This document shows positions 39,301 through 46,956 of a stretch of DNA of 64,000 nt, piece by piece (the first letter of the stretch is position 1; every line of letters starts with the position of its first letter). Made by a program: the position numbers and the translations under genes. The DNA comes from Oscheius dolichura. Lineage: Eukaryota; Nematoda; Chromadorea; Rhabditida; Rhabditidae. The notes below the pieces were generated by a model. It saw only the letters and a program-made list of their open reading frames with translations, was not told the origin of the DNA and ran no database searches. The stretch is taken from positions 1,674,001-1,738,000 of the forward strand of contig OW051493.1 in NCBI GenBank assembly GCA_932521035.1, written 5' to 3'.

Positions 39301-42300
39301 AAACAAGCGCTTCATTAGGTCTGGGCCATTGATTTGACAAAATTAAAGGGAGTTACCGGCAGTAAAAATCGCGCCTACAGTACTCAGTGATACTGCAAAA
39401 GAACCGCTATCGAATGTAGATAATTTATCAACAAAAATAATACAGAGAAAATGAGTACACGCAAAGAAATAAATAGATTTGTCGGTGAAACGATTTTCTC
39501 AAAAAAAGGACGCTAACAAAAAATGCAGCCCGCGAAAAAAGATCGTCATCATTTTCATAATTTTTTTCTACTGGGTGAGGCTCCCTTTAATTTGACTCTG
39601 AATAATTTTGACTTTTCTGTTTTGTCAATCCTTGAAAACTGGAGGCGCGCTTCTGGTTCCGATCTCTTCATTAGTATATTCTTCGTGGTAATTATACAAA
39701 TTCCGGTGCCTGTAGCATGGTTTACTTCATCTGCTGATAGGTACAGTATTTCCTGCGTTTCTAGAAGCTTTTATATAGCAACATTTTCCTAGCTATTTTG
39801 TTAGCCCGTTTTTCCAATTCCTGCTCGATTCCCCCAAAAAAATCAAATGTCTTGGCGAGCCTTTATGAGAGCTCTCCAAGCAATCATATCGTTTGTACAT
39901 TGAGATATTCTGGGTAAAATTACCTAAATCTGGACGGTAACATATTTTTGAATCTTCTTGTTCATATTTTGCAGTTCTTTCCTCTTTGAACTACTATAAT
40001 TTTCGAGATTCGATGCCTGGATTAATACTTATACAAATGATATATTCACTCAATTTGATCTTTCCTGATTCCTGTTGCTCTAAGCTACCGTATCCCTCAA
40101 ATGCTTCGGGGCTCTCATATCAATAAACTTTCAGTTCCAATTTTACTTTTTCGTTTCCATTCTCTTGTCCTTCCATCTCTCGATCTCCCCTCCTCGAAAA
40201 CTGCGACAATTATTTGCCCAAGTCGCTCATTATCTCTCCATGCCCTCCGGGGGTCTTTTTATTTTCTTCAAATGGCCCGTCTGTTTCCTTTTTGTTTCTC
40301 CCCCTTCCTATCTAAAACTGCTCCAATTTAAAACATTCCGTCCTCCGGACCAAGAAGAAAATCTATTGGAATTAAATTCAATCCCAGCGGTAATGGAAAC
40401 CCGCTTCCAATTCAATCCAACCTAAAGATTGCCTCTCTCTTTTTTTTTACGTTTTGCTCTTCCTTGATAATATAAATTTCACAGCAACAGTACTTTGTTA
40501 GACTTCATTTTTGGCTAAAACCCCCCATTGAAGCTATAGAAATGACAACATTGGATGATACCTATGCGTGTGCTTTCTGGTGGCGGCAGAAAAAGGTCGT
40601 ACGGGTTACTCCCGTCGCCAGAGGACTGTCGCCGAGGAGCCGAAGCTATGATGACTCTGAGAATCGAGTAAGAGACTGTTATTTCACCAGAACAATTATT
40701 TTGAAACGTTGTACTAGCGTACAATTGTGACAATATCAATATAAAGACAGGGTAAAGCACAAAAATATGAAAATTCCACTTTTTGCTCCGATAGATGGGT
40801 TTTTTTTTCGAGGGAATGAGGAAATACACTCATAATTAGAGTCAATATCCCCGGGAAAAGATGTATCTCTGTGAAAATTGACTGAATACAATCCAAGAAG
40901 ACGAAAACAGCGAAAGACAATGTTGGTGGTTATCCATTAACCTACAGTAGTTAAACTAATCAGTTCACATAGAATGGCTGTAATTTGAATCCTAACCAAA
41001 ACGCATAAAGACCAAAAGTCATTTAGTTATTGAATAAAGAAGAACGAACAAAAATGAGAAAAATAGAAGCACTATGTTTCACATACCATATTTAGAATCA
41101 ATTTTCATAAAGGGATATTGTTTTGTACGGGCAAAGTATCTGAAATTTGTCTATAGTGTAAGTTTTTGGTCCAGACGAAAGGAGCTCAATAAGATCAGTA
41201 AAAAAACGAGTGTCGCTTTAATCCCAGCGTGTGAAAAATACAATGTTTTGCCTGCAATATTTACAATTTCGATAGGAGTATGGCAACAATGTAAAATACA
41301 CAAACGAACTACAACCAACAACCAATAGATTTCATTTTGATTCGGTGGCATGGTACAAGAGAAAAAAAACGGGCCCATCAATTTGCCTTTGTTGATTGTG
41401 TCATAAATTTACAATTTTCAGGGAATGAATTTCATAGCGAAGCACTTCTTCGAGTACCAGTCATTCGTCAATCTGCCTCATAAAGCCGTTCAACTTCATA
41501 AAGTCGTGAGTTTTTCCAAAAGATATGTTATGCGAAACTTATCTTCTTTCAAGTTGTTTTATAAATTGGAGACATAAACATGAGATCTTTTTGGCTTTAT
41601 TGGTAATTTATTATCAAAGCCGGCCTCTTTCAAAGATTTCTCGATTTCAAACACAAACATTTCCAATCTTTTCTTTTTCAGCCACCCCAACAGGCCGGAA
41701 ACGATCCATCCATGGGTTGGGCGCCGAAGAATATGAACAAAGCCGGGAAGAATCAACCCGCCCCGGCGGCAAGGGCCAATAAGATTCACCGGTACGTTTT
41801 CCCGCCTCTATAGCTGTCAAAACACACGATTTTAGAGATCCACGTCCCCAGGGAACAAAACATGGACGAGCTGGAAAACATGAGCATCGTGAATGGGGCG
41901 ATAAACACGGAGGTCCGTTTTCATCGGGGGAATTGGAGGGAAGCAGCCAAATTACGGGCTGTAAACATCAAGCAACGCTTTTTTTGGAGTAATTCCAATA
42001 TTTCTGTTTTCGAAATAAAAAAAAACAAGAGGCAGAAGTGAGTAAATGTGAAAGCTGAGAAAATTATATAAATCCCACTCGAAACTTTAAAAAATTCCTC
42101 AGGTTAAGTATTGAAATTGATTTTTGAAATTGAATTGAAAATTGAAATTTTTCAGAACTTCGAGACGAGAAACCGGCGCCCCATAAAGACGCCTGGACAA
42201 AGTTTCTTACCAGCGAAGAGCCGGGACAACGGACCGTATTCGAATGCGAGTTCGAGGATAAAGTATTACAGGTGAGAAGGGCAGATCAGAATTGTCAAGG

Positions 42301-45300
42301 AAAATGTTTTAAGGGCTTATTAGTACCGTAAAGCAAGCGAAATTCAATTCAACCTCGTAATCCAAAAAATTCATCAAAAGCCAAAAAAGCTACCGTAATC
42401 CTCTGAATACAATTCTGTTCCGATAATAGGTCTCACCACGAAAATATTGGAAAACGGTCAAGCCCAGGATTTCTTTCAAATGGATATAGTAACTTTCCTG
42501 TGAATGCTGCGCTCAAACCTTTAATTTTTCTTGTGTTCAGTGACATGGTTTTATAACTTTCCAACGTTCGCTAGACATTAGGCATCCGGTGTATCACTAC
42601 TAAATAATTTTCTGTAGCTTGTCGGACCCTTTATGACCATAAATGGGTAAGATCTCCATTCTCTATGCATAACCGAGGGACATAATGTTTTACCCATGGG
42701 ATAAAACATCTTTCTAATTGTTGAGGTAATGGGTCAAACGAGCTTCATGCTTTGGCATACAATAAATAATCCATTTTTCAGACAGAAGACGAAACCCTGC
42801 CGGAACGGCTCTCCAGGTCAAATCCGGATGATTTGGAGTTTCAAATGGCATATAATGCCAGCAAGGTGAAAATTTTACACTACTTACATGTAAAGTACAC
42901 AGTAAAGTATAAAACAAAAAAGCAAAAATCCCAAGGTTACTTCTACAGAACCGAACCTCTTGCCCGAGGTCCCGCCACGAACGGGTTCCGCACGAAAATA
43001 TGCGACTACACTTCAGAATACTCAGGGCAAAAAGCAAAAACGTTTGACCGAGCCGGGACTCGAACCCCCGACAATTGGCACCATAATGGCGACAGACACA
43101 CATACAGACAGACACCATAGCCTCGTAAATTAAAGGGATAAACAATAACAATTTTCATGCTTATTGGGCAGAATTGCAGTGGAGGACTAAATCAGTATTT
43201 AGTACGCCGTATTACAAGTGGAAACAAAACCTTTTTGTTTCCAAAATTCCATTACCGTGTTACCACTTCCTTATTTCATTACGCATTTTAGTAGATCCAA
43301 GGAGATGACAATAAAAAATTGCAAAGGGGGCAAGGCATTTCTAGGGAAGGACAAAACCTAGTTGTGCATATTATTACTAGGTTATTATTATATTTCGATT
43401 TCTCTAGGTGCCAACTGCTGCACATTAGACACATTAGACTTATAACTTAATAACTTAATTTATGGCTTATAAATGTGCAAATTGAAACAAAAACACAGCA
43501 CCAAGATTCGGGATATCTAACAAATATGACATTATTTCTTGTAGCAAGTTGACAATATAATATGTTCATTTTTCGTTTTCTCACTACTTCATTCGTTTTT
43601 CCGTCGCTTTTATCAGATTACGCGTCATAAACAGCGCGCAACCCTGTTGAATCTCTACAAAAGTGGGCCTTCCGTCATTTTTGCATTCTATAGCTTACTG
43701 GACAAATGGGTGAGTAGAAATAGTGGTGACTACGGTATTAACCGAACAATTGAAACTCTTTAGTGTTAAAAAATTCTCTACATGCATTTTTAGAATCAAT
43801 ACAGTTAGAATGAAGTAGAACCATGAAGAAGCCAATATTTCTAGTGAGAGGGGAACATATTTACACGTATTTCTGAGCAATAATTCTGTTACGAATATTG
43901 CCCACCTAAAATCCATACCTTGAATAGTCTAGCCAGTATTTGGACTTATAAATGTTCTACTTGAAGTTTAAAGGAAATAAAGGGCTGCTTTCAGCATTCT
44001 ACCGATAGTGACTGCGAGCTGTTGACAATCCTCACCTACGCCCCTCTGGTCCAATTCGTTACGGCTACCGTCAAAAAGGCGAAATCACTACCTCATAATA
44101 ATTGTAAGTTCATTTCCACTCACTGGCAACAGAAAAATACTGTTTTCTAAAAAAAATAAAACATTATAAGCAGTTACCAAAACCATTAAAATCCAAAAAT
44201 TCCAGCCCCCTTTGCCAGGATAATGCTCTTCGACGGAAGACGGCTGATAGAACAGAAACAGACCACCGTCAACCCATCAGTTGGCTATAAATCTTCTATT
44301 GAGTATGTTTCAATCCAAAGAATAATTATAAAAGTGAGGTTACAGTACCTGCTCCAAGCCGTCGTCCTCTTCTGTCTCATCGTCGCTCTCTTCTTCAAGT
44401 GGGGATGCCTCCTTCTCGGAGTCATTTCTATTCCACGTGACGCCTAATAAATTGGATAGATGTCATATCGTTATTGAGGTGAGATTCGTCACACTGACCG
44501 GAACAGCTGAACTCGGCTCTTTTCATTTTTATTGAATGTATGAAACCAGAAAAATTCCAAATTAGGTGGCTTACTGGACCATTTCCAGTAGGTTTTGTTT
44601 CGGTTTGTGAAACTGTCAGTGTCTTACTGGTAATACCGGCAAGATGAATTTTTATATAGAAGCCATGATACCCAGCGAAGAATGTAAGTATACAAGTAAA
44701 ATTGCCCAGAAACCATGGAAAATCCCTAGAAAATCGATAACAAACGAGAGAAAGCCCTTTGATTACTGTAGTTTTTCACAAGAACCATATTTTTTATTTT
44801 TTTTTCAACAAACTGTTATTGTGTTCATTTCGGTTTGGTCAGCTTTCTATTAGATGTGGAACAAAATTTATTGAAACGATCTACCTTCACCAAAATATAA
44901 AAAGTTGTCTGTTTTGTAAACTAATGGCAGCTGTTCTTTGAGAATTTCTTTATTCTCTCCAGAAAACATTTAAAAAAATGATATTACCACTTTCTTATAA
45001 CCCCGTTTCCTGTAAAATGAAGGAAATAATGACTTGCTGACTCAAAGGAAAGACCAGTTTTACTTTTTACTGCTATAAACGGCTTTCTCGGAGGAGAGAA
45101 ATGAGTGTGGAGGATGAAATGACGGCTCTAAGGGGTTACGGTCACTTTTTATGGAAGTTATCCAATAACAGAATAATAATAGAAATGTTCCAAGAACACA
45201 GTATAAACTTTATTACACCGATAAACATTCGCGCATCATTTTTACTGCTATTGTTTCAAATTTTCTATAAGAAAATCGTAACTCCATTACTTTACTGTCA

Positions 45301-45470
45301 GAATCGAAAAGTTTCAGATGTTCGACCACGATCAAACGGGCCAGCCCATCTCCGTCGGTCACTGTGTCATCGGCCGTCTCGGTGACGGTACCGGCCACGC
45401 TCACTGGCTCCAAATGCTGAAGAAACACGGCCTGCCTGTCTGTATGTGGCATAAAATTGGTCTCAACTAG
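6175..45470 (+). CDS. Long synaptotagmin-like protein with one C-terminal C2 domain (23-exon model, 882 aa)
   Basis: Exons: 6175-6361, 20800-20991, 21217-21285, 22357-22524, 23906-23984, 24965-25056, 26609-26767, 28926-29066, 29112-29217, 30171-30266, 30441-30529, 33610-33712, 33933-34044, 41422-41505, 41682-41791, 41836-41912, 42156-42271, 42782-42865, 43617-43709, 43995-44103, 44206-44302, 44346-44478, 45318-45470. Phase is kept at every junction, giving 882 codons plus TAG. Residues 1 to about 330 are Arg/Ser/Pro-rich. About 330-530 are acidic (DEEEEVEL, EEDEFEEEQ). About 720-882 form a C2B-type domain, with KKAKSLP after strand 2, ARIMLFDG, a Ser-rich insert, SFSESFLFHV, MFDHDQTG, HWLQML, and WHKIGLN at the end, near the WHXL motif of synaptotagmins. 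The first Ca2+ loop lacks its Asp residues, so Ca2+ binding is doubtful. From family knowledge the role is probably membrane docking or vesicle traffic. The exons from 21217 on are solid. The link to exon 1 across a 14.4-kb intron is less sure, and no specific symbol can be given. Confidence 0.65.
6966..7082. repeat. Short GC-rich inverted repeat (117 bp)
   Basis: The left arm GGCCGTATGCAATCAACCAC pairs with the right arm ending in GTTGATTGCATACGGCC. The interior repeats CCCGGGT and GGACGCGTCC. It lies in the first intron of the C2 gene. The whole unit can fold into one hairpin, and it fits a small non-autonomous element. No flanking duplication was clear. Confidence 0.6.
8726..8860. mobile_element. 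TATAGTCC-ended foldback element (copy 1)
   Basis: The arms TATAGTCCATTTTCAACGGA and the complement of TCCGCTGGAAATGGGCTATA frame a 135-bp unit with a second inner inverted pair (GCGGGAC and GTCCCG). The ends resemble those at 15331 and 55672, so the three make one family. It is within the first intron of the C2 gene. TATA at the ends may include a TA target duplication, as in Tc1/mariner-type MITEs, but that is inference. Confidence 0.6.
9412..9650 (-). pseudogene. Remnant of a non-LTR retrotransposon polyprotein C-terminus
   Basis: On the minus strand one frame reads ISEKLKEKRLRWYG. After a frame shift a second reads RREANHISKKMLNL, then EEGKRPKGRPAMRWKEVLRKDMQ. This order, LRWYG followed by GKRPRGRPxxRW and a KDM tail, is characteristic of the end of LINE-type (RTE/CR1-like) reverse transcriptase proteins. 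Upstream frames are full of stops, and only about 240 bp survive. It is a dead fragment inside the first intron of the C2 gene. The clade of the parent element cannot be decided. Confidence 0.75.
9830..10545. repeat. Three-unit diverged tandem duplication
   Basis: Words near 9830-9900 (GGAAAATTTGTTCCA, CTCTGTTTGTTAC) recur near 10180-10235. The block at about 9985-10075 (GTTCTGGAAACGGTTCTT, AGAGCAGCAATTC, TTCTGTTAGTTCATA) recurs at 10252-10335. A third weaker copy of the AAAATGTTTCGGG-AGATTCTTAT part lies near 10498-10530. Offsets are about 245-350 bp. It is non-coding. Confidence 0.55.
12337..13117. mobile_element. Large palindromic MITE, PIF/Harbinger-like (copy 2), with tRNA-like sequence in both arms
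   Basis: Near-perfect inverted arms of about 310 bp (12337-12645 and 12808-13117) surround a loop of about 165 bp. The ends read CAAGGGAACC, as in the element at 4703. TTA flanks both sides (12334-12336 and 13118-13120), a TWA-type target duplication. In the left arm 12546-12556 is TGGCCGAGTGG, an exact tRNA-type A box, and 12601-12611 is AGTCCGAGTCC, 9 of 11 to the B box. The right arm carries the same pair on the minus strand (12897-12907 and 12842-12852). No transposase is present. The low arm divergence suggests a recent or gene-converted copy. Confidence 0.85.
13330..13830. repeat. Diverged tandem duplication, offset about 250 bp
   Basis: TTTTAGCATGGCGGGTCATTT near 13350 recurs as TTTTAGCACGGCGTATCATTT near 13604. 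GCCATTAGTAGTCACC with CCTTTATAGTT near 13522-13560 recurs as GCCATTAGTAATTACC with CCTTTATAGTT near 13751-13782, followed in both by an AAACATT-TTTTGCAATCA-like block. The copies are strongly diverged and non-coding, within the first intron of the C2 gene. Confidence 0.55.
13882..14012. mobile_element. 131-bp foldback element (family with 34989-35125)
   Basis: The ends TACCCGATAGTCCAA and TTGGACTATCGGGTA are inverted. Inner arms CCGTAAAATCTCGGCA and TGCCGAGACTTTACGG also pair. The core GGTATAAAGGCATCA is shared with the element at 34989. It is too short to code and is non-autonomous. No target duplication could be fixed with certainty. Confidence 0.7.
15331..15500. mobile_element. TATAGTCC-ended foldback element (copy 2)
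   Basis: It starts TATAGTCCGTTTCCAACGAA and shares the interior GACCATTTGGGAACTTGGCG with the copy at 55672. The right arm (TTTTGTTCGCCAAATTGTCAAAT) pairs with the left interior. The right end is eroded, so that boundary is approximate. It sits in the first intron of the C2 gene. Confidence 0.6.
19347..19456. repeat. Short inverted-repeat unit with nested ATACGATATGTATCG palindromes
   Basis: AGAGATGTGC at the left pairs with GCACATCTTT at the right. Inside, the palindromic word ATACGATATGTATCGT occurs twice, separated by CGGCCGG and a third partial copy (TGTATCGTGCTCGAT). The whole unit of about 110 bp could fold as a cruciform. It looks like a small foldback element in the first intron of the C2 gene. 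Confidence 0.5.
20042..20230. promoter_or_regulatory. GC-rich island, possible internal promoter of the C2 gene
   Basis: This stretch is far richer in G and C than its surroundings, with runs such as GAGGGAGGGGGGAAG, GGCCGCGCCCTCCGCC and CCCCGCCCCGTG. It lies about 0.6 kb before the exon at 20800, which holds an in-frame ATG at 20829. That position fits a second transcription start. There is no direct proof, and a functional element other than a promoter is equally possible. Confidence 0.35.
20829..20991 (+). CDS. Second coding exon and candidate internal start of the C2 gene
   Basis: The acceptor TTTTTCTAG ends at 20799. Twenty-nine bases later ATG opens the frame MFGGNMAMVNDY..., which stays open to the donor AAG|GTAATC at 20991/20992 and continues in phase into 21217. 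The same exon also reads in frame from exon 1 (EFPKILTTLK before the Met). It can therefore be an internal exon of the long form or, after trans-splicing at 20799, the first exon of a shorter form. Confidence 0.6.
22990..23310. repeat. Diverged tandem duplication carrying TTACGGTAA
   Basis: GCGGATTACGGTAATCGCGCC followed by TTTTGAGCAGGATTTCCGGA (near 23060-23115) recurs as GCAGCTTACGGTAAGCACGCC with AATTGAGCCAGGTTTGTGGA (near 23258-23303). The offset is about 200 bp. TTACGGTAA is itself a palindrome. Non-coding, in the intron 22525-23905. Confidence 0.5.
25270..25446. mobile_element. 177-bp foldback element
   Basis: TATAGTCTG at the left pairs with CAGACTATA at the right. The next block AAAAAAGACGACATTCAAGG pairs with the complement at about 25415-25434, followed inside by GTCTAACTGACCGA and TAAATCGTTAGAC. 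It lies in the intron 25057-26608 of the C2 gene. The terminal TATAGTC resembles the 8726/15331/55672 family, but the inside is different. Confidence 0.65.
28150..28650. repeat. Diverged tandem duplication, offset about 275 bp
   Basis: TCATTTGTTTTACCCAGTCT with ATAATAATTTACCTTTTCTGG (near 28205-28245) recurs as TTTGTTTCAACCAACCTATA with ATTTAACGTTTTTTGG (near 28472-28512). Farther on, GTTTCAAGTGCCCTGCAAAAG recurs as GTTTCAAGTTCCCTACTAAAG. It is non-coding, immediately upstream of the exon at 28926. Confidence 0.5.
30985..31262 (+). repeat. tRNA-derived repeat (SINE-like)
   Basis: An A-box match TGGCGCAGCAGG at 31184-31195 and a B-box match GGTTCGGATCC at 31227-31237 have the spacing of a tRNA gene, and GCGC/GCGC can form a D stem. 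The anticodon and acceptor stems do not pair, so this is not a working tRNA. Upstream, GAGTTTTGGCG and CGCCAAAACTC make a hairpin at about 31016-31050. It lies in the intron 30530-33609 of the C2 gene. Element ends are approximate. Confidence 0.55.
34731..34799 (+). CDS. Candidate cassette exon, 23 codons
   Basis: A good acceptor (ACAATTTTAG) precedes 23 open codons that read VENIAEKLAIILERRALLTL and so on, followed by CTG|GTTTCG. Its length is a multiple of three and both neighbours (34044 and 41422) are phase 0, so it could be included or skipped without a frame change. The peptide would form a helix. The donor is only moderate, so chance is a real alternative. Confidence 0.25.
34989..35125. 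mobile_element. 137-bp foldback element (family with 13882-14012)
   Basis: The arms CCCGTAAAGTCTCGGCAGG and CCTGCCGAGGCTTTACGGG pair. The core GGTATAACGGCATCA matches GGTATAAAGGCATCA of the copy at 13882, and CTTTACGGGTGC is common to both right arms. Outer ends (GCATCAGTCCGG and CGGAGTATCGATGC) are less well matched. It lies in the intron 34045-41421 of the C2 gene. Confidence 0.7.
39130..39890. repeat. Diverged duplication, offset about 590 bp
   Basis: AATCAAATGTTTTGGCAAGA with CTTTATGAAAGC (near 39266-39297) recurs as AATCAAATGTCTTGGCGAGC with CTTTATGAGAGC (near 39842-39873). A preceding CTGCGTTTCTA word is also shared (near 39170 and 39753). Both copies are non-coding. Confidence 0.5.
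40542..40667 (+). CDS. Candidate alternative first exon of a short C2 isoform
   Basis: An ATG two bases after an AG (GAAGCTATAG|AA) opens 42 codons that run to a good donor, CGA|GTAAGA. The exit phase is 0, which is exactly what the exon at 41422 needs. The peptide (MTTLDDTYACAFWW at the start, RSRSYDDSENR at the end) has normal coding character. A form starting here would skip all the Arg-rich and acidic exons and keep the part leading into the C2 domain. The acceptor-like sequence before the ATG is weak. Confidence 0.45.
42945..43125 (-). repeat. tRNA-derived repeat with intact B box (minus strand)
   Basis: On the minus strand 43066-43056 reads GGTTCGAGTCC, a perfect B box, within a T-arm-like CGGGGGTTCGAGTCCCGG. 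The 5' half of a tRNA is not recognisable; a simple GTCTGTCTGTATGTGTGT stretch precedes it. Downstream on the same strand are T-rich runs that could end Pol III transcription. It sits in the intron 42866-43616 of the C2 gene. SINE or tRNA relic is the best reading. Confidence 0.5.
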
Positions 45471-45680
45471 ATCTCTCTCCCTCTTCTTTTTTTACCCAAC
45501 TGTTTCGCTTATTTAATCCCCGCCCAAATGAGTTTAGATTCGTGTCAATGGATAAGCCGGTGCTACCCCTCAAAGCTTCATTTACTCTTTGCCAAAAAAA
45601 CTCCCCAAACCAAACAAACCAAAACAATGTTATACTGTATTTATTTGTCATTACACGGTGTTATCACGGGAAACCAAGAA

Positions 45681-45686
45681 AATAAA
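45681..45686 (+). terminator. Candidate polyadenylation signal of the C2 gene
   Basis: AATAAA lies 211 bases after the TAG at 45468-45470 and is followed by a T-rich stretch. No closer canonical hexamer was seen. Confidence 0.4.
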
Positions 45687-46079
45687 ACTGTTTTTTAAAT
45701 GTTTTCCGGGGGCTTATTATACTCGTGTTTATGGAGATGGTACTGCTTTGATGGCCAAGGTTGTTACAATTGGAATGGACGAAATTGAAGAAAAATGGGA
45801 ACCGATTAATCACATAGAAAATGAGTTCTTCGTCTAAAAACTGGCTTTTGCCGATAGTGTACCAAATGATGAACCCAGTATGTAATTATTCCAGCTACAA
45901 GAGCCCGTACTTCAAGTTCAAAAGAAGCGGAGACTCTTTGTGTTTATGATCGGAACGCTTGTCTGGGGTCTAAATGTATCCCCCGGTTCTTCTTATCCCC
46001 GAGAATACGTATCACCAGTGATAAATTTAGCACCGGTGCTAAACTGAGAAACGCAGTCCAACATACTTGGCCGAAAGCA

Positions 46080-46494
46080 GGCCCGGGCCCGGTTGGCTTT
46101 CAGCGCGCCAGGCGCGGGTTCGATCTCCGCGGAGATCCAACTTTTTGCTTTTTTTATAACTCGGCCATTTATAGGTCATGTTTGGAGATTTAAAGACGAA
46201 GATGTAGCGCACATCAAGGGATAGTCGAAAAGCTTCAGCAGTAAATCCTGCATACGGGCAAACGTGCACAAAAGGTTCTCCTGTTTCAACATTTGTGGTC
46301 ACACAGGCTTTTCTGTCCATAGTTTTTATGCTATTCTATGGTTCGTTAGATAGCCCTTGATGTGCGCTACATTCCCGTTTTTAAATCTCCAAAAATGGCC
46401 CATAAATGACCGAGTTATAAAAAAAGCAAAAAGTTTGGTCTCCGCGGAGATCGAACCCGCGCCTGGCGCGCTGAAAGCCAACCGGGCCCAGGCC
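46080..46494. repeat. Inverted repeat whose arms carry a tRNA T-arm and oligo-T stretch
   Basis: The arms run about 46080-46235 and 46340-46494. In the left arm 46114-46130 forms a perfect T stem-loop (GCGGG, TTCGATC, TCCGC), followed by AGATCCAACTTTTTGC, a Pol III-type T run. The same unit lies inverted at 46444-46460 on the minus strand. Upstream of each T-arm CCGGTTGGCTTTCAGCGCGCC is shared. It looks like two head-to-head tRNA-derived units, or one foldback element that captured a tRNA fragment. It lies in the 5' flank of the bestrophin gene. Confidence 0.75.
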
Positions 46495-46906
46495 GGGCCT
46501 GCGGGCCCAAATGAGGCATGTATGCGAACCAGCAGCCGAAATACCGTAATCACCAGAAAATCATACAGTTTCGCCCAGGATTTATAAAACAGCCGCTGTT
46601 ATCTCATTATTCTCGTTATAGAGTTCTCTGTTCCCTTCTCCTTCCTCCTTCCTCCTCGTACCGACCCGGCTCACGTGAAAAAAGCCGGCTATAGTAAGTG
46701 ATCCCGATCAGTGTCAATCAGCTGAGAAGAGAGAGTAGTAAGCACTCGAGACAGACTCGAGGGCGAGCGACCCCCGGGTACATGGACCTGAATTAGCCGG
46801 TCATGTTTGTCGATGTTCGCCAAAACACAGGTTACCATCACTTGGGGCAGCCCCTCTGATGAACAATCATCCTCCCCCGAGATGTCTATTTACCGCCGAG
46901 AATATC

Positions 46907-46926
46907 CCCGCCTTATATAAGGCGGG
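46907..46926 (+). promoter_or_regulatory. TATA box inside a 20-bp palindrome (bestrophin promoter)
   Basis: CCCGCCTTATATAAGGCGGG is a perfect palindrome with TATATAA in its centre, about 40 bp before the bestrophin ATG at 46957. That spacing suits a core promoter with a very short leader, and no convincing trans-splice acceptor lies between it and the ATG. GC arms around a TATA core may also bind a dimeric factor. Promoter role is inferred from position. Confidence 0.55.
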
Positions 46927-46956
46927 AGGCAGGCAGAGGACGGAGAGATTTGAACC

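Larger units (their letters stand above)
34045..41421. other. Large intron of the C2 gene (7.4 kb)
   Basis: The exons on both sides are in phase 0, so any inserted exon must be a multiple of three. Two candidates are seen: a 69-bp stretch at 34731-34799 and a start-exon candidate at 40542-40667. The rest holds a foldback element (34989-35125), a diverged duplication (39130-39890) and C/T-rich islands near 35670-36060 and 37140-37740. I see no other coding block. Confidence 0.5.
45471..46956. other. Intergenic region between the C2 gene and bestrophin
   Basis: Holds the likely 3' UTR of the C2 gene (AATAAA at 45681-45686), a large tRNA-like inverted repeat (46080-46494), an E-box-like CACGTG near 46673 and the TATA palindrome before the bestrophin start. 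Small frames at 45589-45837 and around 45894-46045 have no supporting splice or domain evidence. Confidence 0.5.

Noticed and set aside
42714-43151. 145-codon minus-strand frame
   Set aside because: It overlaps a supported plus-strand exon (42782-42865) and a tRNA-derived relic whose B box, read as protein, gives the typical GFESRLG-like string.
44341-44447. Hydrophobic reading (LLQAVVLFCLIVALFFKWG) of the exon at 44346 as a membrane helix
   Set aside because: A shifted phase of the same exon gives the Ser-rich insert and SFSESFLFHV of a C2 domain, and a 43-bp GTATGT...ACAG intron supplies exactly that phase.
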